This document shows, in pieces, positions 34,199 through 42,330 of a stretch of DNA of 64,000 nucleotides. The first letter of the stretch is position 1. Each line of letters begins with the position of its first letter. The stretch spans positions 179,783-243,782 of the forward strand of contig CALJGV010000004.1 of NCBI GenBank assembly GCA_938075305.1, read 5' to 3'. The stretch is from an uncultured bacterium (GTDB lineage: Bacteria > Planctomycetota > UBA1135 > GCA-002686595). The position numbers were made by a program, and so were the translations under genes. The notes below the pieces were generated by a model that was not told where the DNA came from, made no database searches, and saw only the letters and a program-made list of their open reading frames with translations.

Positions 34199-34848
34199 GC
34201 CCGGGCCTCCGGGGAGCACATTCCGTAGAGCCCGTCCCGGTCGATCAACTCGAGCACACCGGCCGGAAGCTCGTCGCCCTTGAGGGTGCCCGCGGCAATA
34301 CGAGCCCGGATCTCGGTGGCGCTCTCAGGCAGCGGAGGGAGGCGCATGAAGCCATCGCTGAGCCGCGCGACGAGGTCCGCCGGCAGACGCCCGGCGAGCT
34401 CGGCCAGGTGGTCCTCCGGGGTCCCCTCTCGCCACGCGATGATCGGCTGCGCGAGGGAGAGGACCTCCTCGACCTCCCTCCACGCGGGCAGGCCGGGCAG
34501 GTTGTCACTACCGATGATCATGAACAGCTTCGCCGCCCCCTCCCCCGCGCGGCACTCCCCGGCGAGCGTCCGAAGCGTGTCGACGGTGAAGGACGTCCCG
34601 GCCCGCCGCAGCTCGGCGTCCGAGACCTCCCAGGCGGCCTCCTCCGCCGTGGCCCGCTCGAGCATGGCAAGTCGGGCACTCCCGGGAGCCAGGTCCTTGC
34701 CGACCTTGTGCGGGGGCGTGGCAGCAGGCATGAAGATGACCCGGTCCAGTTCGAACTCCGACACCGCCCGCCGAGCCACCTCCAAGTGTCCCTGGTGGAC
34801 GGGATCGAACGATCCGCCGAAGAGGGCGATACGCGAACTGGGAGCCAC
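34195..34848 (-). CDS. nadD: Nicotinate-nucleotide adenylyltransferase
   Basis: A 217-residue NadD, making deamido-NAD from nicotinate mononucleotide and ATP. The nucleotidyltransferase motifs GGSFDPVHQGHLEVA (11-25) with the HxGH histidines, ATPPHK, and ESATEIRARI near the C-terminus (the ISSTxIR equivalent) are all present. The start is GTG at 34848. It heads a minus-strand run: nadD, the sugar-phosphate transferase, then the phosphoesterase, yidC and mnmE. A perfect palindrome lies about 45 bases upstream of the start. Confidence 0.94.
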   Translation of the reverse strand: MAPSSRIALFGGSFDPVHQGHLEVARRAVSEFELDRVIFMPAATPPHKVGKDLAPGSARLAMLERATAEEAAWEVSDAELRRAGTSFTVDTLRTLAGECRAGEGAAKLFMIIGSDNLPGLPAWREVEEVLSLAQPIIAWREGTPEDHLAELAGRLPADLVARLSDGFMRLPPLPESATEIRARIAAGTLKGDELPAGVLELIDRDGLYGMCSPEARA

Positions 34849-34891
34849 AGGGAGGGGGTAGGAAGGGGGCAGTGGAGCGGTAACTGACAGG

Positions 34892-34910
34892 CTTCTCTAC
34901 GATAGAGAAG
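34892..34910. promoter_or_regulatory. Perfect palindrome, possible operator for nadD
   Basis: CTTCTCTA and TAGAGAAG are perfect inverted arms around a three-base CGA centre. It sits about 45 bases upstream of the nadD GTG and 280 bases upstream of the opposite lipoprotein gene. The arms are A/T-rich compared with surrounding DNA, as is usual for repressor sites. No regulator is assigned. Confidence 0.45.
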
Positions 34911-35046
34911 AGCAGGGAGGGGAGGGGGCGCGGGATGTGGCGCCGCTCCCCATCTTCCCACTTCTTCCCATCCGCATCCACTTTCTGGCACTCCAGGACG
35001 GTTCGCTCACTGGACTTCCTGGGCCCTGCCTTCAATACTGTCTCGA

Positions 35047-35114
35047 CGGGAACCAAGTTCCCGGCCCCGGGATAACGCCCGGGCCGGCTCCACCCGGATC
35101 CTGGCCCTGGGCCA
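35047..35114 (+). other. Cluster of inverted repeats in the lipoprotein leader
   Basis: CGGGAAC/GTTCCCG (35047-35063, loop CAA), then a 10-base stem with one bulge (35061-35087, loop ATAACG), then TGGCCC/GGGCCA (35102-35114). If transcription starts after the TACTGT at 35037-35042, all three lie in the 5' leader of the gene at 35191. GC-rich DNA produces such repeats by chance, so this is tentative. Confidence 0.3.
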
Positions 35115-35190
35115 TCTCCAACACTCACCTTCTGACTGTGCTGCCGCCCCCACTGGCTGCCGCCCACCGTCCTACCTGGATTTCTCGACG

Positions 35191-35616
35191 ATGACGCGCC
35201 CCAACGCTCTCGCCTCCGCGAACAACCTCCGCCGCGCCGGCCTGGCCCTCGCCGCCGGCCTCATCGCCAGCTCCTGCGCTTCCAACACGGGCGACAAGAT
35301 CAACGATCACTGGCGCGTCGCCTCCATCCAGCCCCGCATCGTCCGGGCCGCGACGGGCTACGACCCGTCCCGCATCGCCACCTACAGCGAGTATCGGAAC
35401 CAGCAGTGGAACGGCTTCGGCCTGACCTTCCAGCGCCACATCATGGCCTACAACCCCACCAACCCGTTCCAGGTTCCGGAGGTGAAGACCGAGGAGCACG
35501 AGTGGACGATCCCCGCCAACCCGTACGCGGATGGAGCGGTCGACGTCGAGGGTGAGGACAAGGAAGAGACCGAAGTGGAGCAGGCTGCCCTCTCCTCTCT
35601 CGGCTACACGAACTGA
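35191..35616 (+). CDS. Small lipoprotein of unknown function
   Basis: A 141-residue protein with a lipoprotein signal peptide: basic start, hydrophobic LALAAGLIASSC, and acceptor C29. The mature part has a conserved-looking tract (NDHWRVASIQPRIVRAATGYDPSRIATYSEYRNQQWNGFGLTFQRHIMAYNPTNPF) and then an acidic tail rich in Glu and Asp (VDVEGEDKEETEVEQ). I do not recognise the family. It stands alone on the plus strand with a long, structured leader, which suggests separately regulated, possibly strong expression. It ends facing miaA, with 94 bases between them. Confidence 0.75.
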   Translation: MTRPNALASANNLRRAGLALAAGLIASSCASNTGDKINDHWRVASIQPRIVRAATGYDPSRIATYSEYRNQQWNGFGLTFQRHIMAYNPTNPFQVPEVKTEEHEWTIPANPYADGAVDVEGEDKEETEVEQAALSSLGYTN

Positions 35617-35710
35617 TTTCAGCAGAGTGAGCTCCTCGCGACGCGTGGCCGACAGGTCAGCTCGTCAAGGGGACTCGTTCATCAGCAGTGGTCCAGCACC
35701 ACCTGCTCCA

Positions 35711-35739
35711 TCACCGCGCGGATTGCATTCGCGCGGTGA
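35711..35739. terminator. Perfect hairpin at the miaA stop codon
   Basis: TCACCGCGCG and CGCGCGGTGA are perfect 10-base arms around a 9-base loop (GATTGCATT), and the left arm contains the miaA stop on the minus strand. It could terminate the convergent lipoprotein transcript. A second near-copy of the loop and arm (GATTGCATTTGCG, 35738-35750) follows, so the miaA 3' end contains a roughly 17-base tandem duplication. Confidence 0.45.
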
Positions 35740-36667
35740 TTGCATTTGCGGCCCCCTCGTCGCGTGGGTCGACCCAGTCGATCGCGAACTTCCTGAACCA
35801 GGTCCGCTGACGCCGGGCGAACTGTCGCGTACGAAGCGCGATCTCCCCGTGGGCATCGGTCGCTGAGAGCTCGCCGGTCGCCACCCGAAGTGCAGCGTCG
35901 TACCCGAGCGCCTGAACCGCCGAAGGGCCCAGGCCTGCGCCCGCGTTGACCCGCTCCGCCTCCTCGGGCCACCCCGCCCCGAGCATCTCTCCGGTGCGCT
36001 GGTGGATGCGACGGTCCAGCTCCTCGGTCGGCAGCTCGAGCCCGACGATGACCGCGCGGGCCTCCCGGGGCGACGCGCTGGCCTGCCACTGGCTCTGATG
36101 GGCGCTCATGGGCCGGCCCGTCTGCAGCCAGACCTCCAGGGCCCGCACGGTGCGCCGCCGGTCATTCACGTGGATCCGCGCCGCCGCCTCGGGGTCCACC
36201 TGGGCTAGCTCGGCATGCAACACAGTGTCCCCCTCACGCTCCGCCCGATCCATGAGCTCGGCGCGCACCTCGGGATCGGACGGCGGACCGTCGAACACAC
36301 CGCGCAGGAGCGCGGCGAGGTAGAGCCCCGTCCCCCCAACGAAGAGGGCCGACTTACCCCTCGACTCCAGCTCCAGGAGCGTCCGCTCCACCAGGCCCAG
36401 GTAGGTCTGGAGGTCGAAGGGCTCCGCGGGGTCCGCCACATCGAGGAGGTGGTGGGGCACCTGGGCCCGCTCAGCAGCGGTGGGCTTGGCGGTCCCGATA
36501 TCGAGGCCGCGATAGACGGTCATGGAGTCCAGGGCGACGATCTCCGCCCCGATAGCCGGCGCCACCCGTAGGGCGAGGCCCGTCTTTCCCGAGGCCGTGG
36601 GGCCCACCAGGAAGCGCAGGGGGACGCGGTCCAGGACGTGCTCATCGGCCTCGGCGTCGGCGTTCAT
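35711..36667 (-). CDS. miaA: tRNA dimethylallyltransferase
   Basis: A 318-residue MiaA, which prenylates A37 of tRNAs that read codons starting with U. Family motifs: P-loop LVGPTASGKTGLALRVA near 20-34, DSMTVYRGLDIGTAKPT near 47-62, HHLLDV, FVGGTGLYL, and NDRRRTVRALEV. The C-terminal FARRQRTWFRKF is the usual tRNA-binding end. The ATG at 36667 is close to the P-loop, as expected. No hfq or mutL is adjacent (mutL is 1.7 kb away on the same strand). The last codons include a short direct duplication that forms a hairpin with the stop. Confidence 0.96.
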   Translation of the reverse strand: MNADAEADEHVLDRVPLRFLVGPTASGKTGLALRVAPAIGAEIVALDSMTVYRGLDIGTAKPTAAERAQVPHHLLDVADPAEPFDLQTYLGLVERTLLELESRGKSALFVGGTGLYLAALLRGVFDGPPSDPEVRAELMDRAEREGDTVLHAELAQVDPEAAARIHVNDRRRTVRALEVWLQTGRPMSAHQSQWQASASPREARAVIVGLELPTEELDRRIHQRTGEMLGAGWPEEAERVNAGAGLGPSAVQALGYDAALRVATGELSATDAHGEIALRTRQFARRQRTWFRKFAIDWVDPRDEGAANAITARMQSAR

Positions 36668-36745
36668 GGCGGAATCGTAAGCCTTCCGGTCGCAAGGGGT
36701 CGGTGGTGCTGGAACTCCGAGGGACGGAAGGCGACGATCTCCCCC

Positions 36746-37894
36746 ATGGACCGTCTATTCCATCTGGCGCTCGCACTCGCCCTGGCCACCCCCACCCTCG
36801 CCGCAGGCCCGTGGGCCCAGGAGGCTCCGCAGACGCTCCCCCCGGGCCGCGACCAAGCCCCAAGGGCGCAGGCGCCCACCCTGGCCTCGGACGGCCAGCC
36901 CGCCGCTCCAGGTAGAGTTCCATCCGACACATCCAAGGGCGCCCGCGCCCTTTGGTCCCAGCTCGCCGGGAGCCTCTCGGTGGATGACGGAACGCCCTCA
37001 GCCGCCGCACCCAGGGCCTTCCAGCTCGAGTTCGACGTGCGCAGCCGGCAGGCCTCTGGAACACGGAACTTCAGCGCCAGGTTCCACTACCTCGACGAGG
37101 GGCCCGGCCTCGTGCGCGGGGTCGTGCTCGACGACCAGCGCGCGGAGCGCAGCACCCAGATGCGCGGCCTCGACGACCGCGGCAAGCTCCAGTACTGGTA
37201 TCGCAAGGTGAGCGGTGAGGGGCAGACCGACGGGTGGGAGTCCCTGAGGGGACGGGACTCCAAGGAGAGCCGCGCCGAGATCGACAGCTGGGCCGCCATC
37301 TCCTTCGACATCGCCCGCCTCACCCGCCCCTCCAGCTTCCGGATCCTCTCTCTCCGGGAGCGCGAGCTCCTCCCCGCGGAGGACGGCAGCTCGCCCCTCA
37401 CCCTCCGCTTCGACGGCGACCCGGGCGGCGTGGTGCTACCCGGAACCGACATCGAAGGCGTTCGCGACGGGCGCAAGCAGCCCATCGCCGCGCTCTGCGC
37501 CGGGCTCCGGTGGCTCGAGCTGCAGACCCCGGACTTCCGCGACTTCCGGGAGCTCGGCGGGCGCCAGCCCAAGGCGCGGCCCTATCGCCTCCTCTTCGGC
37601 ATGGATCCCGAATCTGGCCGGCCCCAGGTCGTGCTGGTCTCCCCCGGGGCCGAGGGGCCCCTGCAGGTTCCAGGCGCGGTCCTGGTCCAGTGCACCGAGT
37701 GGCTACTCCACCCTGAGGGCGCCGCTCCGCGCGACCAAAGCTGGCTACCCGGACGCTTCTTCGCCTACGAGACCCTCGGCGCCGGACCCGACCCCGAGGC
37801 CCTGCGCTTCTCCGACGTTCCCCGCGCGGACCTCTACTTCGTGGACGGCAACATGAGCGCCGAGCTCGACCTGGCGTTCTTCCGCCCTCGCTGA
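36746..37894 (+). CDS. Exported protein of unknown function
   Basis: A 382-residue protein with a signal peptide (FHLALALALATPTLAA, cleavage likely after AAG or AQA). After a Pro/Ala-rich linker, the mature part is beta-rich: FQLEFDVRSRQASGTRNFSARFHYLDEG, RGVVLDDQRAERSTQMRGLDDRGKLQYWYRKVSG, RPYRLLFGMDPESGRPQVVLVS, and it ends with YFVDGNMSAELDLAFFRPR. It is probably periplasmic or surface-located. I do not recognise the family; some sections recall DUFs that hold calycin-like barrels, but that is a guess. The upstream ATG at 36638 would add a stretch that overlaps miaA, so the ATG at 36746 was chosen. Confidence 0.7.
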   Translation: MDRLFHLALALALATPTLAAGPWAQEAPQTLPPGRDQAPRAQAPTLASDGQPAAPGRVPSDTSKGARALWSQLAGSLSVDDGTPSAAAPRAFQLEFDVRSRQASGTRNFSARFHYLDEGPGLVRGVVLDDQRAERSTQMRGLDDRGKLQYWYRKVSGEGQTDGWESLRGRDSKESRAEIDSWAAISFDIARLTRPSSFRILSLRERELLPAEDGSSPLTLRFDGDPGGVVLPGTDIEGVRDGRKQPIAALCAGLRWLELQTPDFRDFRELGGRQPKARPYRLLFGMDPESGRPQVVLVSPGAEGPLQVPGAVLVQCTEWLLHPEGAAPRDQSWLPGRFFAYETLGAGPDPEALRFSDVPRADLYFVDGNMSAELDLAFFRPR

Positions 37895-38050
37895 GCCGCC
37901 CCCCAACGGTCGTCCGGCTCTCCTGCCTGCGCGCCACGACCTCGAAGCCCGACCGACACCGACGCCACCTGCCCCGCGCCCTCTGCCCCGCGCGGCACCG
38001 ACTCGCTGCTAGAGAGCTGGCGGGACGGCTCCTCCCGATGGGAGGTCACG

Positions 38051-38353
38051 GTGCCCGGACCGGCGATCACCCTCAAGCGAACGGAGCTGCGCGGGTTCCG
38101 GGTCGGGAGCGTCCACCCCGGCCTCCTCTCGGAGGCCGCAGGCCTGCCGCCGGGCGACCTCCTGGTCGAGGTCGATGGGCAACGGGTGGACTCCAAGTCC
38201 GTGCCGCTGCTGATGCTGGATGTGCGGCGGCGCCAGCGGACGCTCACCGTGGAGAGGGACGGAGCGCGCCATGACCTGAAGCTCGGCCTGGGCGGCCCGG
38301 GGCAGCCGGCCTATGCGCAGCTCGAAATGTACTTCGAAGCCGTAAGGGACTGA
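38051..38353 (+). CDS. PDZ-domain fragment
   Basis: A 100-residue frame from a GTG. The sequence FRVGSVHPGLLSEAAGLPPGDLLVEVDGQRV followed by LTVERDGARHDLKLGL is a PDZ domain, a peptide-binding module. The same frame runs on upstream, without a stop, to the end of the exported-protein gene (TGA at 37892-37894). The protein-like tract SLLESWRDGSSRWEVTVPG lies just before the GTG, so the true start may be an upstream CTG or the piece may be a remnant of a longer protease-like gene. A partner catalytic domain is not visible. Confidence 0.5.
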   Translation: MPGPAITLKRTELRGFRVGSVHPGLLSEAAGLPPGDLLVEVDGQRVDSKSVPLLMLDVRRRQRTLTVERDGARHDLKLGLGGPGQPAYAQLEMYFEAVRD

Positions 38354-38359
38354 GGGCGA

Positions 38360-40282
38360 TCAGGTCCGGTGGAAGGCCTTCTCCAGGTCGGCCAGGGTGA
38401 ACTTCACCCGGGTCGGGCGGGCGTGCGGGCAGGTCTGGTCCATGCCTGCGTCCCGGGCGCGCTCGAGCAGGGCGCGGATCGACGACTCGTCCAGGGTGTC
38501 CCCCGCCATGATCGACGAGCGGCAGGAGGTCCGGTGCAGGACCTCCTCCTGCACGTCCTCGGCGTCAGGGGCCTTGCCCGTGCGGGCGATCACGTCCACC
38601 ACGTCCCGCACGATGGCCTCCGGGTCGGGGCGGCGAATGCGCGCCGGGAGCCCGTGCACGGCCACGGTCTTGTCTCCGAACGGCTCGACCTCCAGGCCGA
38701 TCCGCCGCAGGGCGTCCTGGTGAACGGTGATGAGCTGGACGTCGGCCTGGGTGAGGTCCACGAGCTCGGGCGTCAGGAGCCGCTGCACCTCCACCTTGCC
38801 TGCCTTCACCTCACGCCGTAGCTCCTCGAAGGTGAGCCGCTCGTGGAGGGCGTGCTGGTCAATGATCTCGAAGCCATCGGGCACGGCTCGCAGGATGTAG
38901 GTGCGGTCCACCTGAATGTAAGGGCCGCGGAGGTCATCCACCGGGGCCCACCGATCCCCCTCGCCCAACTCCGCCCCGCCTGCCCCGGCCCCTTGCGGCG
39001 CCCCAGGCACGGGATCTGCAGCGCCCGAGAGGCCCTGCCCGGCGCCCTCCCTCGGGGGCACCTCACGGACGATGTATCCCTCACCGGCGGCTGTGCCACC
39101 CGCCGCGTCCGGTCTCGGGATCCAGGCTCCCGCAGAGCTCGGGCCCCGCGGGCCGGGGTCGGGGAGGGTCTCTCGCTGCATTGGGCGACCTTCGCGCCGA
39201 CGGAGACGATCCACCATCGACTCCCCCGGCGTGGCCATGTTCGTGCGCATGACCGCCTCCTTCAGGGCGTTGACCAGGAACCCGAAGAGCGAGCGCTCGT
39301 CCCGCAGCCGCACCTCGCTCTTGGCGGGGTGCACGTTGACGTCCACAGACTCGGGGTCCATCCAGAGCTGGAGGAAGCCCACGGGCTGCAGCCCGTCGAT
39401 GAGCACGCCCCGGTAGGCGTCCTTGAGGACGCGGGTCAGGACCTTGTCCTTCATGGGGCGCCCGTTGAGGAACCACATCTGGCGTCGTGCGTCCCGGCGG
39501 CCGAAGCGCGGCGGCGCCACGTAGCCCGTGATGCGCGTGGACCCCATGGAGGCCTCCACCGGCTCCAGCTCGGAGGCGAGCTCATCCCCGAACACTCGCC
39601 GGATCCGGGCGAGCAGGTCCATGCCGGGCTCCACGTCGAAGACGCGGCGCCCGCCGTGCATGACAACGAAGCCAATGCCCCCCTGGCCCGTCTCGTCGGC
39701 GGGGTGCGCCAGCGCCACGCGCTGGACGATCTCCGTGCAGCGAGAGAGCTCCGTCTGCTCGCGCTTGAGGAAGCGCCTGCGCGCGGGCGTGTTGAAGAAG
39801 AGGTCACGGACCTCGACGATCGTGCCCTCCGGCATCCCGGCGGGGGTGATCTTCCCGCGGCGGCCGCCCTCCTCGGTGATCTCGGCTCCCACGTCGGCGC
39901 CCCTGGGGCGAGAGCGGATGGAGCAGCGCGCCACCGACGCCATGGAGGCGAGGGCCTCGCCGCGGAACCCGAGGCTCGCGATGTGGTCGAGATCCTCAGG
40001 GGTGCGCAGCTTGCTGGTGGCGTGGGCCTCGAAGGCGAGGCCGAGGTCCTCAGGGATCATGCCCAGGCCGTCGTCGGTGACGCGGACCATGCGCATCCCG
40101 CCCTCCTCGAGGTCCACCTGGATCCTCGAGGCCCCGGCGTCGATGGCGTTGTCGAGCAGCTCTCGCACCACCGAGGCCGGACGCTCGATGACCTCTCCCG
40201 CCGCGATCTGGTTCCGGACGACCTCGGAGAGGACGGCGATGCGCCCGCCCTCGGGCACGGTCTCGTTGGCGGCTTCCCTCAT
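38360..40282 (-). CDS. mutL: DNA mismatch repair protein MutL
   Basis: A 640-residue MutL. The GHKL ATPase head has motif I EVVRNQIAAGEVIERPASVVRELLDNAIDAG (20-50), motif II TDDGLGM and motif III LGFRGEALASMASV. After a Pro/Gly-rich linker (about 370-445), the C-terminal dimerisation domain keeps the nicking endonuclease motif: DQHA at 475-478, then E481 and E486 spaced as in DQHA(x)2E(x)4E, plus SCRSSIMAGD and CPHARPTRVKF. The protein should therefore nick the error-containing strand itself, without MutH. ATG 40282 places motif I at the expected distance. It lies 14 bases after holA on the same strand. Confidence 0.95.
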   Translation of the reverse strand: MREAANETVPEGGRIAVLSEVVRNQIAAGEVIERPASVVRELLDNAIDAGASRIQVDLEEGGMRMVRVTDDGLGMIPEDLGLAFEAHATSKLRTPEDLDHIASLGFRGEALASMASVARCSIRSRPRGADVGAEITEEGGRRGKITPAGMPEGTIVEVRDLFFNTPARRRFLKREQTELSRCTEIVQRVALAHPADETGQGGIGFVVMHGGRRVFDVEPGMDLLARIRRVFGDELASELEPVEASMGSTRITGYVAPPRFGRRDARRQMWFLNGRPMKDKVLTRVLKDAYRGVLIDGLQPVGFLQLWMDPESVDVNVHPAKSEVRLRDERSLFGFLVNALKEAVMRTNMATPGESMVDRLRRREGRPMQRETLPDPGPRGPSSAGAWIPRPDAAGGTAAGEGYIVREVPPREGAGQGLSGAADPVPGAPQGAGAGGAELGEGDRWAPVDDLRGPYIQVDRTYILRAVPDGFEIIDQHALHERLTFEELRREVKAGKVEVQRLLTPELVDLTQADVQLITVHQDALRRIGLEVEPFGDKTVAVHGLPARIRRPDPEAIVRDVVDVIARTGKAPDAEDVQEEVLHRTSCRSSIMAGDTLDESSIRALLERARDAGMDQTCPHARPTRVKFTLADLEKAFHRT

Positions 40283-40296
40283 GCCCCCATGGTAGT

Positions 40297-41451
40297 TCAC
40301 CGGCCCCTGGATCGAGAGCCCGAGCCGCCGCTCGAGCCGCGCCAGCGAAGCGCAAGCTGCATGAAGTCGGTGGCGTCCACCTGCACAGAGGAGCGAGAGC
40401 GGCGCTCGAGGCGGGCGAAGTCCTCCAGCATGGGCTTCCAGGCGCCCGGGGCCCGGGCCCCCATGCGCCGCTCGAAGGCGTCCACCGCCGGCTTGGGACC
40501 GCGGACCCCGGCGGCGGCCGCGGCGGCGGAGACCCCGCGCCCGGCCTCCAGCTCCCCGGCGCCGCGCACCGCCTCGCGCAGCTTCGCTGACACCGCGGTG
40601 CTCAGCTGAGCGACGATGCCGCTCTGGTCGAGAGTCCGGCTCCCGTCCCGCTGGACGGCGCCGCCGGAGAACAGGGTCTCGATGCCCACGGCGGCCTTCC
40701 GGACGTCGCCCGCGACGAGGGACTCCGCCACGTCCCAGACCGACGCGCTGCTGTCCCAGGTGACGAGCTCCTGGATCGCCTCGGACCCCCGGCCCACCAG
40801 CCCCTTGAGCCGGTCCTCGATGGCGTTCAGGTCGTTCCCGGTGGCCGCCACCACGTAGTACGCCTCGGCGCTGTCCAGCTTGACCCCCAGGCTGCGGGCG
40901 CGGGCGCCGCACCACTGTGCGAGCTCCGTGTTCCGGGGGTCCGGGTTCCACGGGGGCGGGGTGTCGTAGAGCCTGCGGCACCCGACGATCGGCCCCTCCG
41001 CGTCCTTGACCGCCTTGGAGAGAGCGTGATCCGCGCGCAACTTGTCCGCGGAGAGCACGATCGCGCCCGGGCTCGCCGAGGCGATCCACGCCAGCATGGC
41101 ATCGCGGACCGCCGCAGAGAACGCCGACGCCCGGTCCACCACCACTCGCTCGGCGTGGTGAAGGACGACGCACCGCGACGCCTGGAAGAGCGCGCCGGTG
41201 GAGAGGTCATCCACGAGCCGCCCCGCGGAGTAGTCCGGGTCCAGGGGGTCATGCCGGCAGACCTCGAGCCCATCCGCCCGGGCGCGCTCGCTGAGCGCGC
41301 GGACGCCGCGCTCCCTGAAGTAGGCCTCATCGCCACGGAGGATCGACACCCGCGGGAGCCCCTGCCCGATGCGGTGCTCCAGATCCCGGAGGGCGTCCTC
41401 GGGGTTCGGATCCCTGGGCTTCTTCTTGCCTGCCTTCTTCTTGCGCGCCAT
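40297..41451 (-). CDS. holA: DNA polymerase III delta subunit
   Basis: A 384-residue HolA-type clamp-loader subunit, which opens the sliding clamp. It starts with a lysine-rich stretch (MARKKKAGKKKPRDPN). The family pattern follows: RVSILRGDEAYFRERGVRAL, a middle AAA-like section with CVVLHHAERVV and GAIVLSADKL, then AYYVVAATGNDLNAIEDRLKGLVG and SVWDVAESLVAGDVRKAAVGIETLF, which match the delta-subunit lid region. The C-terminal section (PMLEDFARLERRSRSSVQVDATDFMQLALRW) is also typical. Similarity is moderate, as is usual for this family. Ends 14 bases before mutL. Confidence 0.88.
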   Translation of the reverse strand: MARKKKAGKKKPRDPNPEDALRDLEHRIGQGLPRVSILRGDEAYFRERGVRALSERARADGLEVCRHDPLDPDYSAGRLVDDLSTGALFQASRCVVLHHAERVVVDRASAFSAAVRDAMLAWIASASPGAIVLSADKLRADHALSKAVKDAEGPIVGCRRLYDTPPPWNPDPRNTELAQWCGARARSLGVKLDSAEAYYVVAATGNDLNAIEDRLKGLVGRGSEAIQELVTWDSSASVWDVAESLVAGDVRKAAVGIETLFSGGAVQRDGSRTLDQSGIVAQLSTAVSAKLREAVRGAGELEAGRGVSAAAAAAGVRGPKPAVDAFERRMGARAPGAWKPMLEDFARLERRSRSSVQVDATDFMQLALRWRGSSGGSGSRSRGR

Positions 41452-42330
41452 TCAGCCCACAGCGTCGCCCGAGCGGAGCGCCATGTCGAGGGCCAGCCCG
41501 AGGAAGAGGGCCACGCCCACCCACCCGTTGATGGTGAAGAAGGCCACGTCGACCCGGCTGAGGTCGTCCTCCCTCACGAGGCTCTGCTCCCAGCACAGGA
41601 GCCCCACCGCGGCCACGCAGCTGATCCAGAACACGACTCCTGTATCCGCTCGCCAGGCCAGCAGGCCCAGGGAGAGGGCCGTCAGCACGTGGAGGACCCG
41701 GGAGACCCGCAGGGCGCCGCCCACGCCCAGCTTCGCCGGGATCGAGTGAAGCCCGCGGCCTGCGTCGAATTCCGCGTCCTGGCAGGCGTAGATGAGGTCG
41801 AAGCCGGCGACCCAGGTCCAGACGGTGCAGAACAGGAGCAGCACAGGCACCAGGTCCCCCGCGAAGTCCCCACGGACCGCGATCCACGCCCCGAGGGGGG
41901 CCAGTCCGAGGGCAACGCCCAGGACCAGGTGCACCGCCGCGCTGAAGCGCTTGACGTAGCTGTAGCCGAGCAGGACCGCCAGGACCGCTGGCGAGAGCCA
42001 GCCAGCGAGGTCGTTCAGGGCGAACGCGCCCGCGATGAAGATCCCCGAGGAGACCAGCACCAGGGCACGGGCGTAGCCCACTGCCAGGGCCCCGCTCGGA
42101 AGTTCACGGCCCACGGTCCGGGGATTGGCGGCATCGATGTCCCGGTCCACCAGTCGGTTGAAGGCCATCGCAGCGGTGCGGGCCGACACCGCGCACAGGA
42201 CGATCCAGCCGAGGGTCCCCATGGCCGGCCGCCCGCCCGCGGCGAGCCAGGCCCCCATCAGCGCGAAGGGCAAGGCGAAGACCGAGTGGCTGAACTTGAC
42301 CAGCGAGAGAGTGGCGCCGACCCGGCTCAC
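41452..42330 (-). CDS. ubiA: UbiA-family prenyltransferase (UbiA/MqnP type)
   Basis: A 292-residue membrane protein with about eight hydrophobic helices. The two Mg-pyrophosphate motifs of UbiA enzymes are present: AFNRLVDRDIDAANPRT near 57-73 and DLIYACQDAEFDAGRG near 180-195. It attaches a polyprenyl chain to an aromatic acid. The close neighbours ubiX and ubiE place it in quinone biosynthesis; the sequence resembles the 4-hydroxybenzoate/MqnP group used in the futalosine menaquinone pathway, so either quinone is possible. Its GTG start overlaps the ubiX stop as GTGA. Confidence 0.88.
   Translation of the reverse strand: MSRVGATLSLVKFSHSVFALPFALMGAWLAAGGRPAMGTLGWIVLCAVSARTAAMAFNRLVDRDIDAANPRTVGRELPSGALAVGYARALVLVSSGIFIAGAFALNDLAGWLSPAVLAVLLGYSYVKRFSAAVHLVLGVALGLAPLGAWIAVRGDFAGDLVPVLLLFCTVWTWVAGFDLIYACQDAEFDAGRGLHSIPAKLGVGGALRVSRVLHVLTALSLGLLAWRADTGVVFWISCVAAVGLLCWEQSLVREDDLSRVDVAFFTINGWVGVALFLGLALDMALRSGDAVG

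Larger units (their letters stand above)
34849..35190. other. Divergent 342-base region between nadD and a lipoprotein gene
   Basis: No gene is seen here. The region contains the palindrome at 34892-34910, a possible -10 (TACTGT, 35037-35042) for the plus-strand lipoprotein gene, and a cluster of GC-rich inverted repeats at 35047-35114. The lipoprotein start has no Shine-Dalgarno sequence. Confidence 0.4.

Noticed and set aside
36638..36745. Longer start for the exported protein at 36638
   Set aside because: It would overlap miaA and place non-signal residues before a good signal peptide beginning at 36746.
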